Source of the DNA: Rhyzopertha dominica
Taxonomy: Eukaryota > Arthropoda > Insecta > Coleoptera > Bostrichidae
Assembly: GCA_025024175.1 (NCBI GenBank)
Contig: QCXZ01000086.1
Location: 24,704,245 to 24,768,244 of the forward strand
Direction: 5' to 3'
Length of the DNA: 64,000 nucleotides
Below, piece by piece: positions 33,216 through 48,289 of the stretch (positions within the stretch are counted from its first letter, which is position 1; each line of letters opens with the position of its first letter). The translations under genes and the position numbers were made by a program. Under the pieces are notes generated by a model. The model did no database searches. It saw only the letters and a program-made list of their open reading frames with translations, and was not told the DNA's origin.

Positions 33216-36200
33216 AATTTAAGGGTGAGTTGAGTAACAGGACAAAATTGTCGGTACACAAGAGTGAAAGTTGGATGTTAAACAAAAGAATGATAAGTAG
33301 GTTGCAAGCGACATATATAAAATACTCATACTGACAAAATACAGGCGATGAAACAAACCTGTAAGGTAAAAGTACGGGGAATGAGAAGAGGAAGACATAA
33401 AACATGACAGTGGTAGAGACAAATAAAATAAAGAGTTAAGTGTGGTTTTCTATAGTACCTGGTCACTACACCTGTTTACTTTTCAAACAGAGTTTTAATT
33501 TCCTTTTCGCGTAATAGTGACTATATATCTTAATGAAAACAGTATATAAAAATCGCAACAATTTGACAGCACAGGGAACAAAGAAAAGATTAATATTAGC
33601 ATACAAGACTTTAAAGCGGTAAGGACCATTTAAATATAAATAATTCGTCCAAATCGCAAAAATTAAACGAACCAGATAATTTGGGGTTGATGGATAAAAT
33701 TAATACCAAACTTTGATGTATAAAAAAATAATGTAATTTAATCTTGGGCAAAAGTCATATTTTTGGTACACCCAAATGTCGCTTAAAAATTTTTCTGTTT
33801 GAAGATTGCATTTTACATTTGAGACCACGTAGAAGCTTTTTATAAAGAATACCTTTTCTCGAAAAATGAAAAATAAAAAAGTTTTTTCATAAATTGCCAA
33901 CTTTCGCAAATACACTGTAGAAAATATTTCAAAACATTAGAAAAAAACCGCTGACACAAAATATTTTTTTTATCTTAGTAGAAATTGGGGTCTTTTTCTG
34001 TATGAGACAACCTTTCCAAGGACCCATGCCAATAAGATTTTACTACACCTATAGCAGCGTGACACTAAAGTTTCGAAAATAGTTTCTTGTATTTACGTCA
34101 CGTCGTTCATGAACGGTATATCGGTCCTGAATTTATACGTTGCCAGAAATCAAAACCGCAGGTTCAAGTTCTTGTTTAACACAAGACGGCGAAAATGTCT
34201 CAATGAACTGGTGCTTTGGCTCCTTGCCGCTTTTACAGGTGCTTAGTTTTAAACTAGGATGATATTTGTTACTCTGAGGCAAATTGCAGTTAATGAGATG
34301 TGTGTTGCCGCTTGCGGTGTCCTGTTCGTATAATAATGCAATACAGTTAAGAGGTTTAAGCAGGGACGGACTTGGACTTGTGATTGATTGCTTATTCAAA
34401 GCAACGTTAAAGTCACATTGCGAAAGGAAATGTATAAAACTAAACATTTTGCAACAAATATGGATAGGGCACTCACATTGTATGAAATAAAGATAGTCAA
34501 CTGTGTTTTCCTTACTACAGTGTCATGTATTTTTCACCTAATTTTTAAGATATATTTATTTCTCTATTTAGCTATGTAAATAAAAAAGGCACTTACACGA
34601 CAAAAACATCCATAAAAATATACCACATGATCAATAAATGATGTATAATAAATTTATTAAATTAGTATATTTGCACGAATTTCGTTTTTGAGATCGGTAG
34701 TTCATATCTCAAAAATATCCAGACAGATGTCATATAAGTGTTACAATGTGATTAGGTATTTTGCAGCTAATGTTGATTCTCTCGCCAACAATGCTAGGAA
34801 AAGAAAGAAAAAAGACGTCTTTCATAATTCCCGGACAATAAAAATTAGTGTAAAGATTTTTTATACGGGTGCAGTTTATTTAAAAACAATTGTTTTTTTT
34901 AATAATCATCCTCACGCATATTTCTCGCTAGTTTTGAAAACATTTGACACCTATCTATTAGAAAAGCAGTGTCAGTATAAGCGCTTTCTCATCAACTCAT
35001 CAAGAATTAGAATAGTATCCAATCCAAACTATCCAAACAAATGGAATTAAATGGTTTCCAAGAAAAAATTCTTTTTTTCCACAAACAATTGACTTCAGTT
35101 GAGTACATTACGTTTTAAATTTGTATAGATATTTTTGTTATGCCTGTTTTTATTAAAATAGTTGAAACACATCTGAAAAAAAAGTTGGCTATTGAAGAAG
35201 TCTTCATCCGCTGGAGTTTTTTTGTGCCATTTACAAATATATAGGGTTTGTTATACTTGTCTGTCAAACAAAGAAGGCAAAGAATTACAAACTGAATCAT
35301 TCCGTATACACGAGACTGTCGATGATTAATGCAGATGTTTCAAAATAATTTTAAATGAAAACACCCACAAAACGTATTTTACGTTTATAACTGGATTTAT
35401 TTATTTAATTTTTCTTACTAAAGCTTTCTAGTTAGTCATCATCGGTTAGTTATCAAAGCTGTAACGTGGAAACGGTTTATTTTTTGTTTTTTATTGCCAT
35501 AACATTTTTTTCTAAACGATATAGTGTGATTGTTTGTAGATGACACTAAAAGACGATGCTGGCATGACATCACTAATTTACAAATCCTGACTGTTCGATC
35601 ATACTAATTGGTGTAGAAGTTGACATAGACCTTCTAGTTCTTCGAAAAGCTTAGTTCTTACCGTGAAAATAATTTTGTCCTATTTTATTCCACCACTTCA
35701 TTTAAGACAAATTTGATAAGGAGACGGTGCAACACGTCGTAATGTCAGGATTATAACAACTTAGATTTTTCGTGGCTTATAATACGACCTACAGAATATT
35801 ATTGTATTCTTATTAGAAATGAATGTCGTCAAATCAAGAAGCTCTTTCTCGTGTTGGTATCGATGGAGAAATATTACGTAGGGCAGAATTGTGTCTTGAA
35901 ATAAAAGTGGCATATTTTGCACGGCGCTTAATAAACTAAGTAGGTAACTTTTTTATTATTGTTTACTATCAAATTAATCATATTGCGACACATATTCAAA
36001 ATTGAAAGTCAGTAATCTATCAAACAGTGGAAAAATATACAAGAATTTGTTTGAATAAAAGCTAGTGAATATCAAAATGAAACACATAGCTTATTAGGAA
36101 GAATATTAAATATGTCTGAGTCTCCCATGTATTTATAATTAAAAAATATATTTCCTTCTCAAAAAACCATCGTAGCTCGATTGTTATTGAATTATTGACT

Positions 36201-39200
36201 AAATTTAGTGCTCTCTAGAATTGATGATGGTTGTTGTTTTTTAGCATTGGTTCCAAAGGGAAAATTTCTTTTTACCTTTTTCAAAGTAACATATACCGGG
36301 TGTTCAGTGAAAAAAGCCATCAAGCCGTTTATGACTAACTTCTAAATATCTATCAAAGAAGAGTTGTTGACTTAAAAGTTGAAGTATTTACGTTAAGAAG
36401 AAGAATTTATTTCGTTTTTCTTTTTTGAAAGTTCACGAAGTAGACGCTCCAACATATAAGACTATTTGAAGATTAGGAACTATATTTCTTAAGTGCCAGA
36501 TTCAATTACATAACTTTCAAAGCGCATCTGATTTTATATAATTACGGAACGAATTGAACTATAGCGAAAGAGAAAACAGTCGTTTTGTGACAAATAACAA
36601 AAAAAGGAATGTTTCTTTCTCATTTCTCTGGCATCCTTTATCAGTAATGTTGTTATGTTAAGGTATGTCTAATATAAAATGTTTTGTTACTTATCAGTAA
36701 ACAGGAATTCAAGGTTGTTTGAACTTACATTCTGGTAGAAAACGGTTGACCAATAGATGCAGCGTACTTAATCACTGAGAAATTATATAAAAATCTAAGA
36801 ACCCACCGCCTGCGTATATCTTATCAAATGTTCAACTGCTATGCATTTATACGGCTATATTGTCAATGTAATAAGAATAATTTTCAAACAAACAGCATGT
36901 GGGGACAGGTGACTAGTTATTAGTAATAATAGAAGCGACGGCTGCGCATGCCTAGCACATGAGTAAAAAGCCTTTTTAAATATGCTACGGCCCTAAAAGC
37001 AAAAAAAAATACCAATCATTTTGTTTTTGAAATTTCTGCATACCTAGCAGGTAGGTCAGTTACATCAAGTAAAAAATATTTTCTAGTTAATGCAATGCAG
37101 GCATTGCCATAAGGAGAGGGACTGGGCCAATAGTTTCTTGGATTTTTGTGCACCCAATTATTGAGATAAATCAACATTTTTTTAAGATTTACTTATTAGA
37201 AAAAAAACCCTATTATATAGTGCTGTAATTGAGTAAAAAAATTTATAGTGTGATAATGCTATTAACTAATAATGATGTGGTGATAACAGCTGATCTATGA
37301 CTATAAGTTTATCAAGCTTATAATTATGAAAAACATATACAATAAAATTAACGGACTTGTATGCTTTGGCGAGTACAAATTGAGCGTTGACAAATATCCC
37401 AGTTTATTTGAGTGCGGTTTATTATTACTGCTTATCGAAAATGAATTACGTTTCCGATTAGATTCACTTTAATTCCAACCGATATTTGTAGATCCCATTA
37501 AAAAATGTGAGCTAATGTGAATGTGCGATTAATTATTACCCATTTTTATGACTTTTCAATAGCTTAATAATTTTTAACAGTTATAGCGAGTTCATTAAAA
37601 ATTGCCGTAATTTTCATTTACATTACAGTATCAGTTTCTAACAAAAACATTAGTAAGAAGTATAAAATAAAGTATAAGACTGAAAAATAGTATTACTACA
37701 CGCAATGAGCGAACAGTATTTGATTTTGATAAATACATAAACCAAAATTGCACAGAACAGAAAATATGAACACAATCAATTCATTAAAAACTACTTTAAG
37801 GTGTGTAAGCATCGAATTAATCGTAGAATTAAAAAATTTGAAGTAAGTTCCTTTAGAAATAAGCCCTCGGCAAATAGAAATTTNCCGGTATTTTTATGTA
37901 TATTTATGGAGAAAAACAACGTTTTTTTTGGGCTACCATTTGCGGAATTTGAAGAGATTGTGCAAGCATTCACTGATTATATCCCAAAATAATATATTAT
38001 ATTCGACTCTCCAACCTAACCACTGTGCATACTAGGACACAAAAATATGGAGTGGTTTGTTATAGGATGTCTAAAAAATAAGTTTATGGCTTCAACGCAA
38101 TAAAGAACTGTGAAACATATAGGAACGATTTTAACTGTTTTACTAAAATCTTATATATTTAAATTAACTTCGAAACATTTGAACCAATTTTGGCACAAGT
38201 GCTTCTCTGATTTCGCTATTTAAGAAGGTGGATCGCGTGTTTTCATAACTTGCTGTTTGAGTTTTGAACGCTATAACGTAAAAAATGTGTTTCAGTTTTA
38301 AGCGAACATATTCTTAGATGTAAGCAGAAAGCTATGCAGTACTTGCTAATTAAAAATACAATTTACCATTACGTTTTGCTGCAACCATGTCTAAATGATT
38401 AACTATAAATTAAATATAATCGGGTCATTATACTAAATTGAATAGGTAAATAGTAGCTACGACTCCACTTAGTTAATGAATTGAAGTTATGTTATGGCTA
38501 ATCAATTCAAAATTTGATTTATTTAATGTTTTAAGTTTGTTTAGAATTAATGGCATATGTTTTGATTAAGTAGTGGCATCCTGAGAAATGTTCATTTAAG
38601 TTTAATTTTCTTGAAAACTGTTGACTTTATCGTATTTCAATAAAAGACCAAAAAACACGTATCGAAAAAAATAGATTATTAATAATTTGTTCCTTATTAA
38701 CTCACAAAATTACAAAGTGATTTGTGAGTTAAACGAATTTTGTTTGTATGGGTGAAATTTGTAATCTTTAAGAACCCTTAACGTGATCTAAAACGTTGAC
38801 GTCTACCGTTTTTTAACTAATTTCAGAAAAGTGTACCCACGGATGCCAATGTCGCTCTATAATGGGTTTAATTCAAATAACAGGGTGGCTAAATTAGGGG
38901 TACGCCGATGCAAGGTATTGCTACGATAAAAAACCTTATAATATATGACTACAGATTGCTTTGTGTGATACTTGAACGTCAACACAGGTTCAAAGATTTT
39001 GGGGTCTTTTTTTGACTAAATTTCTCTAATTGCTACTGTTTCTGCCACAAAGAAGATAAGCCAAAACCATTTCATCGTTCTTTTTTACTGATATGAAATC
39101 AAAACAAAGCTATAAATAGTTTTGTTTATTTTGGTTTACAACACCTGGCCCGAGTAAATTGTCTGACTGTGTGACATGTGTTATAGTCGTTTGAATTGGG

Positions 39201-41290
39201 TTATTTCCACATAAAAAATGGTTCATTTAATAGTCTGCAACATTTGGGTTGAGATCATTTGACTTATTTTGTTTACATTACTTTTTTAGTATTTTTGTCT
39301 CTTGCTTCTGGTAGCATTTAATTTCTAAAATTACTTCGTCCTATAATTGGTTCTCGTACTGTCGGACAATAAATTCTTTACCACTATTAAAACTTTTAAT
39401 AATTAGATATCGTTGTGTTTCATGATAAAAAGGACGCAGCTGGCAAAATTTTTTAAATAAAAAAAATATAATTTTGTCTACAATACCTTAGACGTGTCCA
39501 CGTTAAATTTACGGGTGTGTGGAAGTTTTAGCTAATATGCCCCTACAGTACGTTTGGATGTTGACACTTGGGCTAAGTACGGCCCTGTGTTGATCAAACC
39601 AACACAATAATTATCGATAATGATGGCAATGTAAATTATCATGCGTTAAATTAAAAAAATAGCGTTATAACTCAATGTTGCTAGCGTGATTTAGCTAAAT
39701 CTTGTACCCTACATCATACGAGGAAAGCAAATAAAGAACAAACAATAACAGACACACTTATCGCAGTATTTCTATTTCATACTAAGTAAACTATTCGCAT
39801 CGTAAGTATTTCATGATTTATTAATGACTAAACCTGTGTTGGAATTCCGTGAACGTTTTATTGTGTACAGTCAAGTGACTACAAAGTGGCCCATATCTAG
39901 ATACCCAGGTAGACAATTAAAAATAAAAATACCGAAAGGGAACAATAGCCTATTGGCAAGAATTTCACCGTGCTAATTCGAAACTCTCACTGAATTATGT
40001 AATGACTATCTTTACAATGTTTACGGTCGTGTTATTTTGTGCTGGAGAAAAAATTCATAAAATCAACTGAGCATGTAAAGGTAAACACTAATAACTATGC
40101 TACGTTAATTAATGAATAATGTGTGCAATATTTACCATAATATGAAAATGTTTTACTCCAAAACGTGACGGACCATCAACCGTCAGATTTTTTGGGCACT
40201 CGTTTTATCACACGGGAATCAGGCACGTTTAACAATTAAGGTACCTCCGCACAAACACATCGTTGTAAACCTAATAGCCGGTTTTCTTAAGTACACAAAA
40301 CTCTGTGCAAACAAGATATGCTAAAATTGCAATACGGACACGCATCTAGTACTTTTTTCAGTTATTTCTTTTACACCTGTACTTGTATTCCGAACACCTG
40401 AGAAATACAGAAAACATAATGAAACGTAGTAAAACCTTGAACGACTACTTCGTATCCTACTCTAGATACCCCACTCAAAATAAACACATAGAAACGTCAA
40501 TGGAAGATTAAAAACTTTTGAAACAATGCCTGCTAGTGCCATCTTTTGGGCTATTAGAAAAACATTCTTCACGCTCTTGCAGATTTCCTTATTTTCCAAT
40601 CACGTTATCCCAAATCGTATTGCCAGTTTTACCGATTTTCTGTATATCTACAGTATGCCATTTATGCCGAAACGTTACTTTGTAAAAATTCAGTATTCTT
40701 TAAAAAATGCTAATTGAATTCATTTTCTCAATACAAACCATTTTTGATAACGTAGATACTATAAAGTGAAAATATTTTACAGTTTAATTCTCAAACATAT
40801 TGCACAAAAAAGAAAGCGGACGATACCAGCTAGAGCAGCAGATATCGCGTATATTTTTCTGTATTGTACTACTGGATATAAATGCACTCTTATGGACCAA
40901 AACGTTCAAACAAAATTATTATGATTCAGTAATCAACACACCCCGCAGCGGATAACTACTAATGTATATTTTTATACAAATTAACCTGCTTTCTGGGCGG
41001 TCGATTCTTCTGCTTTTCCATTATTATACTCTTCACCCTTTTTTGTGTGCTAAATGAGTAAAAACATATACGATAGGAACATGTTTAGCGTAGTTTACAA
41101 CATCTTGGACACTGTATATATCGTTTTCGTTATTAATTAAATTTATTATTTAGTTATAGCTTGTTATTTAAATCAGTTATTCTTTTTCATTGTTAGTTTG
41201 CTATTGTGTTTGTATTTGTGACAAAGATACCTAACTTGTAGATGATTCCGGGTTAGTTGGCCGTGGCCCTAGCCATTTCCCCTTCGCTGA
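33216..41290. other. Gene-poor AT-rich region
   Basis: No frame longer than about 120 codons and no recognisable protein on either strand. A second CCGGGTGT-type end, with otherwise different sequence, occurs at about 36295, and copy 2 of the dispersed repeat at about 39,265-39,360. The rest looks like old, unrecognisable non-coding DNA. Confidence 0.5.
39265..39360 (+). repeat. Dispersed repeat, copy 2 (first copy near 1,690)
   Basis: TAGCATTTAATTTCTAAAAT and GTCCTATAATTGGT here match the copy at 1750-1790 in the same order and spacing; similarity fades outward. Class unknown. Confidence 0.55.
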
Positions 41291-41323
41291 CGTTTCGTCC
41301 ACAGCTGTGGTGAGCATCTTCAG
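41291..41323 (-). other. Hammerhead-ribozyme-like motif (Penelope-type), copy 1
   Basis: On the minus strand the sequence reads CTGAAGATG, a segment with the palindromic stem CCACAGCTGTGG, then CGAAACG. The arrangement CTGA-(stem)-CGAAAC is the hammerhead core layout known from terminal repeats of Penelope-like elements. The third to seventh bases differ from the canonical CTGATGA, so activity is doubtful. Confidence 0.4.
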
Positions 41324-42944
41324 AGTAGACGTAATTTACGTAAGTTACTAACGAAAACGCATATTTTAGGAGATGCTGTCGAAAAACCAAAACAAGTGCG
41401 ACAGGATCGATATTTTTCGATCATCACTAAGTTAGCACATGGTTGCAAATTTGGATTTATACCACCCGTACAAGTTCAAAAGACATATGATTGTTTTCGC
41501 GTTAATTTAAATTTGCACTTAAGTAATTATGGTTTCGATTCCCATATTATCCGTATCTTTGTCTCGAAATTTTATTCAAGTATTCTCTCTCCTTTCCACT
41601 TTGTAATACTGCACTGAAACCTAGCGAATTTCAGGCGAGAAATCTGCGATCCTTCTCTGCATAACGTGGCAACATCGTTCCAAGGGTTATTGCTCCTTAC
41701 AATTAAAAAAATGCCATATCTATTGAGGACTGGTTTATTACTTCTGTACTATGTTGAAAGCGGCCAATACATATCCTGTTTCTTAGAAATATCAAACAAT
41801 TTCGTTGAAAAATTCTTGAAATTTTTGTTTTACTTTGTCTATCAAATATGTTTTGACGAAAAAACTAAAACTATTTTTTTACTCGGTTGCTGCATTTCAC
41901 TTTTCCGTGAATCTGAAAATAAACCTACCTGTTACCTCATAGCCACTGTCTGACCACTTGACTGCGCTCACGGGATATTTTGAGTCATTGTCAGGCGGAT
42001 CTTTATTTTCAGTTATTTTTGAAAATTGCGTGCTTGCCTTCAATTTGTTATGAGCGCGCCAGCTGCAGTTCATACGAAACTGGCCCCAGGAATTTTTTGC
42101 AAGATATTTATTAGCTTGCGCCAACCAGGCCATTTTATTTCGGCCTTTTTTTATTATTTTGGAGTCTTTGAACCTTGGACGGACAATCGAGTCGAGTAGC
42201 CGGCCAAGTCCTCTAAGTAGTGAAGCCAGCAAAATTTTGTTGGCCTACACAACTAAAATTCAACATGACGTGGACTTTACACTTGCAAATTATGTCCCCC
42301 AGTGCAATTTATTTAGGTTATCATTAGGTAATGTCGGTATTCAAGGACGACGCAGTGCATGAAAGGGATATTATAGATATTTTTTAGTTTTCTCGCATGC
42401 AGATAAGCATTATCTGCACACGCAGACTACAATGAAAATAATCGAGCTCATATAAATCTTCACTGCGTCAATCGTCTGCAATAGATATCACTCTGTGATT
42501 CAATTTACACAGTTTCTCCAATTCATATTGAAGATCCGTAAGATCTACACTACATTTTTCCAATTCTAAAAAAGAATAATAAAAAATCGAGTTGGGGCAA
42601 CACCACCAATTAACGGTGCTCCTTTAACTGTTATTAATGTTATCCTGTTACTCTTAAAGGCCTTAGCCTAAGCTTTCGGGTAACAGTCAGTTTAGAAATA
42701 ACGCTAATTAACGTTCGCCTTGTAATGGTGGCTTCATTGCAGGAAAGCATCATTATAATATATCCAACCAATCTTAGCAAAGAGGACCAAGGATTGCGAT
42801 TTAACGACAGAAAGTTTTTTCGATTATAAAGCGAGGTTGCGAAGTTACATCATCGGGATGAGCATGTTATACCAAACACTTAGGTAAAAAAACAATCGAA
42901 GATTAAAAAAAAACACTACTACAATAATTTACGAAAACGGAATA
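41324..42944. other. Gene-poor region between two hammerhead-like motifs
   Basis: Frames of 60-111 codons occur on both strands (for example 41666..41953 plus, 41897..42232 minus) without any recognisable family. If the two motifs belong to one retroelement, its coding part has decayed past recognition. Confidence 0.35.
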
Positions 42945-42975
42945 CCGATTTCGACGGCTAAGCTGTCATCTTCAG
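42945..42975 (-). other. Hammerhead-like motif, copy 2
   Basis: Minus strand: CTGAAGATGACAGCTTAGCC, then GTCGAAATCGG. It has the same CTGAAGATG...CGAAA spacing as the copies at 41,291 and 62,533, with a weak GAC/GTC stem between the core boxes. Confidence 0.35.
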
Positions 42976-45900
42976 TAGCAGTAAAGTAAGTGACTTCTTG
43001 AAGCCGGGTCAACAAAATATATTCATTGAATTCCAAACTTGATGTGAGCTATATGCTCTTTAAATCTGATTCCTATAGAACGCCTGGTCCTGCCCTGTAC
43101 AATAACAATATTCATTCGATGTTCATCTTCTATCTTCTCAATGCATCATTGCTAAATGCCGTTGAGTGGTGTACGTCGTTGATTATTGTCACCTGGCGTT
43201 TAATTTGGGATGATACAACCCGAGTTGCGGCTGCATTTTTCGGAATATGACGTAAAATTCTTTGTTTACCTGGAATAGTACTATACTGTGTTTTTTTACC
43301 GTCTCCGTCATAAGTTTTATAACAGGCGGAATTTTTTTATCCAACATTACACTGACCACGTAATCAGACAGTTGGGTTCAATGTACAATTTTGCATGCCT
43401 ATCACATACACCTAATTACAGTGTGTGAGATTCTGTTGCTAATTACAAATAGTTCGTTGCGTCATGACGTCTGCGGGGCTTGGCGATTGATTGCTTTGCT
43501 TTTGTACGAATATTACGGGTTGTCTAGAGGTCTTGCATTCTGTGCAGTAGTTGCTTACGTAAATATTTTAATCGTGTAGTGTCTAATCTGTTTTTGCAAA
43601 ATCAAAGACATTTTTATTGTGATCTGTTCAATCCGATTACATAATTTTATTCGTGGAGCTCCATTAAAATTTTTTCTAAGGTTAGAGGGATTTGCTTTAG
43701 TGCTATTGCTTATGCATTATTATGAAAAATTATCAAATTTTTGGNGAAGGAAAGAGATTGCGTAAACTCCACGAAAGAGACCATTACATCTACGATGATA
43801 ATTGTATACAATGGAAAAAGAAATTATTGACAAATGTAATGGGTAATGATGGTACAGAAAAATAAAGCGCAAAGGCATCTCCAATTCAAAAATGCATCTA
43901 TCAGTTCTTCCAAAAACGCTAAAATACATCGATTTTTGCTTCAAAACAGTTTTATTTAATTCATTCCGTACACGAAGTTTGTAAGTAATGTATTCCTATC
44001 CGTCCTAATTTCTCTTAATAGGCCAAACCATGTGAAGAAATAATTTTCTAAACCCAGTGGTAGAAGTTGAAGATATCGTCATTATGGTTTTTCTAGTTGT
44101 TCCTTTATTTAAAAAAAAACTAAATTTAGTCGCATCATTTTTTAGTCTTCTACATATATTTTTTAATCTGCATTTGAGTATATAAACATTTTGTTAAATC
44201 GAAATAGGAACACTAATTCAATTTCCTTTACATAATTTACAGATTTCATCTTTTTAATTTCAGATTTCTCAAAAAGTCCTTGCAGGTTCTTTTGATGTCC
44301 CCAAATAATTTAATTCTGTTTTAAGTCCTCAACTAACGAAAGCTATCGAAATTTGCGAGACATTTATCGCAATTAGAAGCCAACAACGTTACCATCACTA
44401 CTTTGGGCAAATTTTGATTCACGGCCAAAATTTTTCATTTGAAACCTCCTTTACATCCAGAACAAGATGTGTATATGGTCTGATAAAGTTTAGTTGATTT
44501 TGAGAAAAGTATATTGCTCAATAATTTATGTTACAATAGAAAAAACAAACTTATCGTCTCTTTATATTTAATTTTGAAATCCATAGTCAACTAGAAGATG
44601 CAGTTTTTTGTCCAGATGCATTTGGCTTTTTTGGGGATTACTAGAATTGAAGATGACCATGCACTAACCGCTTTTTAATGGACCCCCGACCAAGATGCAG
44701 GAACAATAAACTTTTTTATTCTCACGTTTTTCATTAAATAATTATTTCTTTGTTGTTGGCGTGCATATAAGAATCCGAGCGTTTTCGTAAAAATCTGAAA
44801 GGAGTATGTTAGATATCTACACACATAAAGTATAATTTATGTTGAAAGCAATATTAATAAACGATATAGCGGCGTCCATCTACTCGCTGAAAATAAATTA
44901 CCACGATGAAATGCACGTGTTTAAATAGGCACAACAGATGGAAGTTAATAGCATTTACGAATAGGAACTCATTAAAATAAATCAATAGACTCCCTTTAAT
45001 TCGATAAGCGCAAGATGGCAGCCAGATACTTAGAATTTTATTATTGTTAGAAAAATACTTTTCCTATTCGCGTCTTCAAGCAAGTTGTTGCATTGAAACC
45101 GTAGAGAATAAAGAATAAACTTGCAAGCTAGGTTCTGGTATTCTTCATTTTAGAGTGAAGCGGTATTTACATGAAACATTTGTTGATGATCTTAAGCATT
45201 TCATCGAGCTAATTGTTATGTGAATTGTACGTCAGTTCTAAATACCTCTTCAAAGTGAAGTGATGGCAATAACGAAATCTTGACTATATACAAATACTCA
45301 TGTCAGCAAACATCAGTTCTTCATGAATTCATGGTGAATATAAGTGTACTTAATATTGGATAGCCTCGATTACTCGACAGAAATTAAATTAAAAAAAACA
45401 ACCCTCAATAATTGCTGCAGTGGAAAAAATTATTTCATGAGTTGATACATAATTCTTTGCCCGTTACATTTACGTATTGCATATTTCATTTTTAAGTGGT
45501 TGTAACGAAGGTCTTTTCTTCGATACAGGTTTATTACGAAACGTATTTATAAGGGTCACGTGGAAAAATTATTACAAAAGAAATTAATTCGCTTCAGTTA
45601 GCAGTCACATGGCCTTCTGATATAGGCACTTGTCGCAATGNGTTATCTATTTATTTGTTACTTTACTTTGATGACGCGGATATCAAAATTTGCAAACAAT
45701 ACATTTCCATGATTCACCGGAAATGTTGGACATAAGTAGATATTTTTATTCCACGTTCTTTCACAAAATTGAAATAATCGCGCAATCGAATTTGGCGGAT
45801 CAACGGAAGTGCTTTGTTTTGACAGTTATATTGCTTAATCCCTCAAAATTTACAGCGTTTGCGGCTGATAAAAATTAATGAAAGCGGACAGTACATGCGA

Positions 45901-47249
45901 AATTCCTTCACGAAAATGCAGTTTTGATATAGTGGTTCCTACAAAGAACCTCGTTTTTTACGACGTGCCCTGGGCACACTTTCGGAAGGTGTCATCATAT
46001 ATTATCTCGATGGCCGCCCTACAGGTGTGTGTGCATACAGGCACGTATTTAAAGTATCATATTAATGCATTAGACATAACTGAATTATCAAATAAAATAA
46101 CTGCTGCGCGGCTTACGTGATTTTATAGGGAGACGCGCATCGAATATCAGTGTATGAGTTTGGACAAGGAATTCTGGCACCAGACGTCGGACTAGGGGGA
46201 ATTGGGAATTATATGTTCTACTTAGTCATCTGCAGATACCGCAAAAGATCGGATTTCCTCACGTATGTCCTTTCCGCTTAACATACCACAAGCCATAAGC
46301 TGATGTAACATTTTTCCTACATATAGGTTTCAAACGTTACCGCATCTTTTTGTTTACCTTTTCAGGAAAGTCGTACTTTATTATTGCCTGTTTGTAAAAG
46401 ATTCCAGCAGGTTGCCACTTATGTACTTCGCGTTCTGTGAGAACGTCAATGGTGTTTTGCGTAAACAAACATAATTAATGAAAGCTGCGTAAAATTGCTT
46501 CGACGAAATTCTGCCAAAAACATCACATTCTTGCCAGCCTGCTTTTTTAAATGATTATCTTTCTGTCTTCATTTCTAGGGAGTCTTTTTTATCATGTTTA
46601 CCTTTTTTATTAGTTTTACCAATAAATAGAAAACCTCTGCCCATATTGAGGGAATAAGCAAAGATAAGTGTGAATTTTTATTTCAAATACGTCATAATGT
46701 ATATGTTATTGTACTTCAAAAACTCATTGTGCTACACAAGAACAATTATTGCAGACATCCAGCCATCTACATAGGTGACTTGTATTGTCTTTGGGGTTAC
46801 GTCAACAAGTTCACGTGTGGTTTTAAACAATTTTTTCCACAGCCAACACAGACCATCTCTAGTTACACTTGTCATTCATATATCATTTGCAAAATCGTTA
46901 GAAAAATCACCATGGAATTTTAAATAGGCAAATTGGATTAACATTAAAAATCAAGTTGACCTTTGTTGGGTTTTGCTAAACGACTTAAATTATTTGCGCT
47001 TTGTTGGTGTTCTCAAAAATGAGACGAAGAAATATAACTAAGATTTCGTAGAGAATCAAATGACGTCGATATAATCCAAGTCAGAATTCAGCCGATGGTT
47101 CAAGTTTCCAGTTCTGTAAACATAATTTCCCTCCCCTTCACATTAGAAAAATCAGATGCAGTAAAATGGTATCGATATTTCATAAAAAAACTAGTTGCTT
47201 TGTTTCTTTAATAACATTTTCTTTTTCAAGTAATATTAAAACTTGGAAA
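42976..47249. other. Gene-poor AT-rich region
   Basis: No recognised gene, RNA or repeat with definable ends. Confidence 0.45.
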
Positions 47250-47830
47250 ACTTGACAACGATCTTGCTTTCTACCGCCCTATTAGTCTTCTGAGTATCTG
47301 CAACAAAATTTTAGAACGATAATACAAGTACTTCCGAAGGGGTAAGCAACTAGAGGCATTGAAGATGGTTTTCGAATACGATTGAAAACTAGAGTTGCAT
47401 TGATTGATTGATGATACAGTATGGAGTTATAAATTGACGCTCAATTTGTTAACAGCTGTTGGATGTCGTTGTATGACCACATTAATAGAGAACATGCTTT
47501 CGAATCGCACCTTTGACAAGACAAGTAGTAGGTTAAGAAGATTAAATAACGATCTCTCACAAGGTTCTGTTCTAGCTCGTCTGTTTTTATTTTTTATTTA
47601 TCTATGCAGACAATTTAACACTTTCCTACCTGTCTACGAGACATGAATATTATGCCAAAATAATCTCGAGAATACTGCTGCTTTCGTTTAAATAATCATG
47701 AAAAGAATAGAATGCCTTAGATATCATTTAGTTAACTTAAAATTGCACTTCGAGAAATTGGCTCAAAAACGGGGAAGCTATCGTAAACATAAACGTGGAC
47801 GAGAAAAGAAAAACTTAAGATAAAACCATA
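47250..47830 (+). pseudogene. Non-LTR retrotransposon (CR1/jockey-like) reverse-transcriptase fossil
   Basis: Fragments read in order across frames: YRPI(S)LLSICNKILER near 47,275, MTTLIENMLSNRTF near 47,475, RLRRLNNDLSQGSVLA near 47,530, then YADNLTLSYLSTRHEYYAK at about 47,605. These are the fingers/palm blocks of a LINE reverse transcriptase: YRPISLL, the xPQGSVL block and the catalytic YADD, here YADN. Stops and shifts interrupt every block, so it is dead. Confidence 0.7.
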
Positions 47831-48289
47831 CCTAGCTTATTGATTGATACATATGAAAACGTATTATTCATGTGCTCTATAAATATATGCAAATATCACG
47901 TTAAACACATCGACATGCCAGATTGTAACGCATTATCTCCTTTGTTGTTGATTCGATATGGCAAGCTGAATAAATAGACGTGATTTCATTGCAAGTGAGC
48001 TTCCTTCATTTCCTTTCACTTATTACAACTTAAAGTAAAAACATCTTTAAGTGCTTCAGCATATAATGTTGCGAGCATACGCTGTTTCTTCTTATAACAC
48101 AACATTTAGTCTTTCTTTCTTACCTCAAATAGCACCATATGAAGATTTGCTGTGGTATTGATTAAAAAGTTCTCCTATACCCATCGACAGACGTTAAAAA
48201 TTATAAGCGGTTTTCTTAAAGTTTGTACCAATTTCATGTAAATCTGGTTGATGACTTGCCTAAGAAACAATTTTTAATTTACTCTTAAT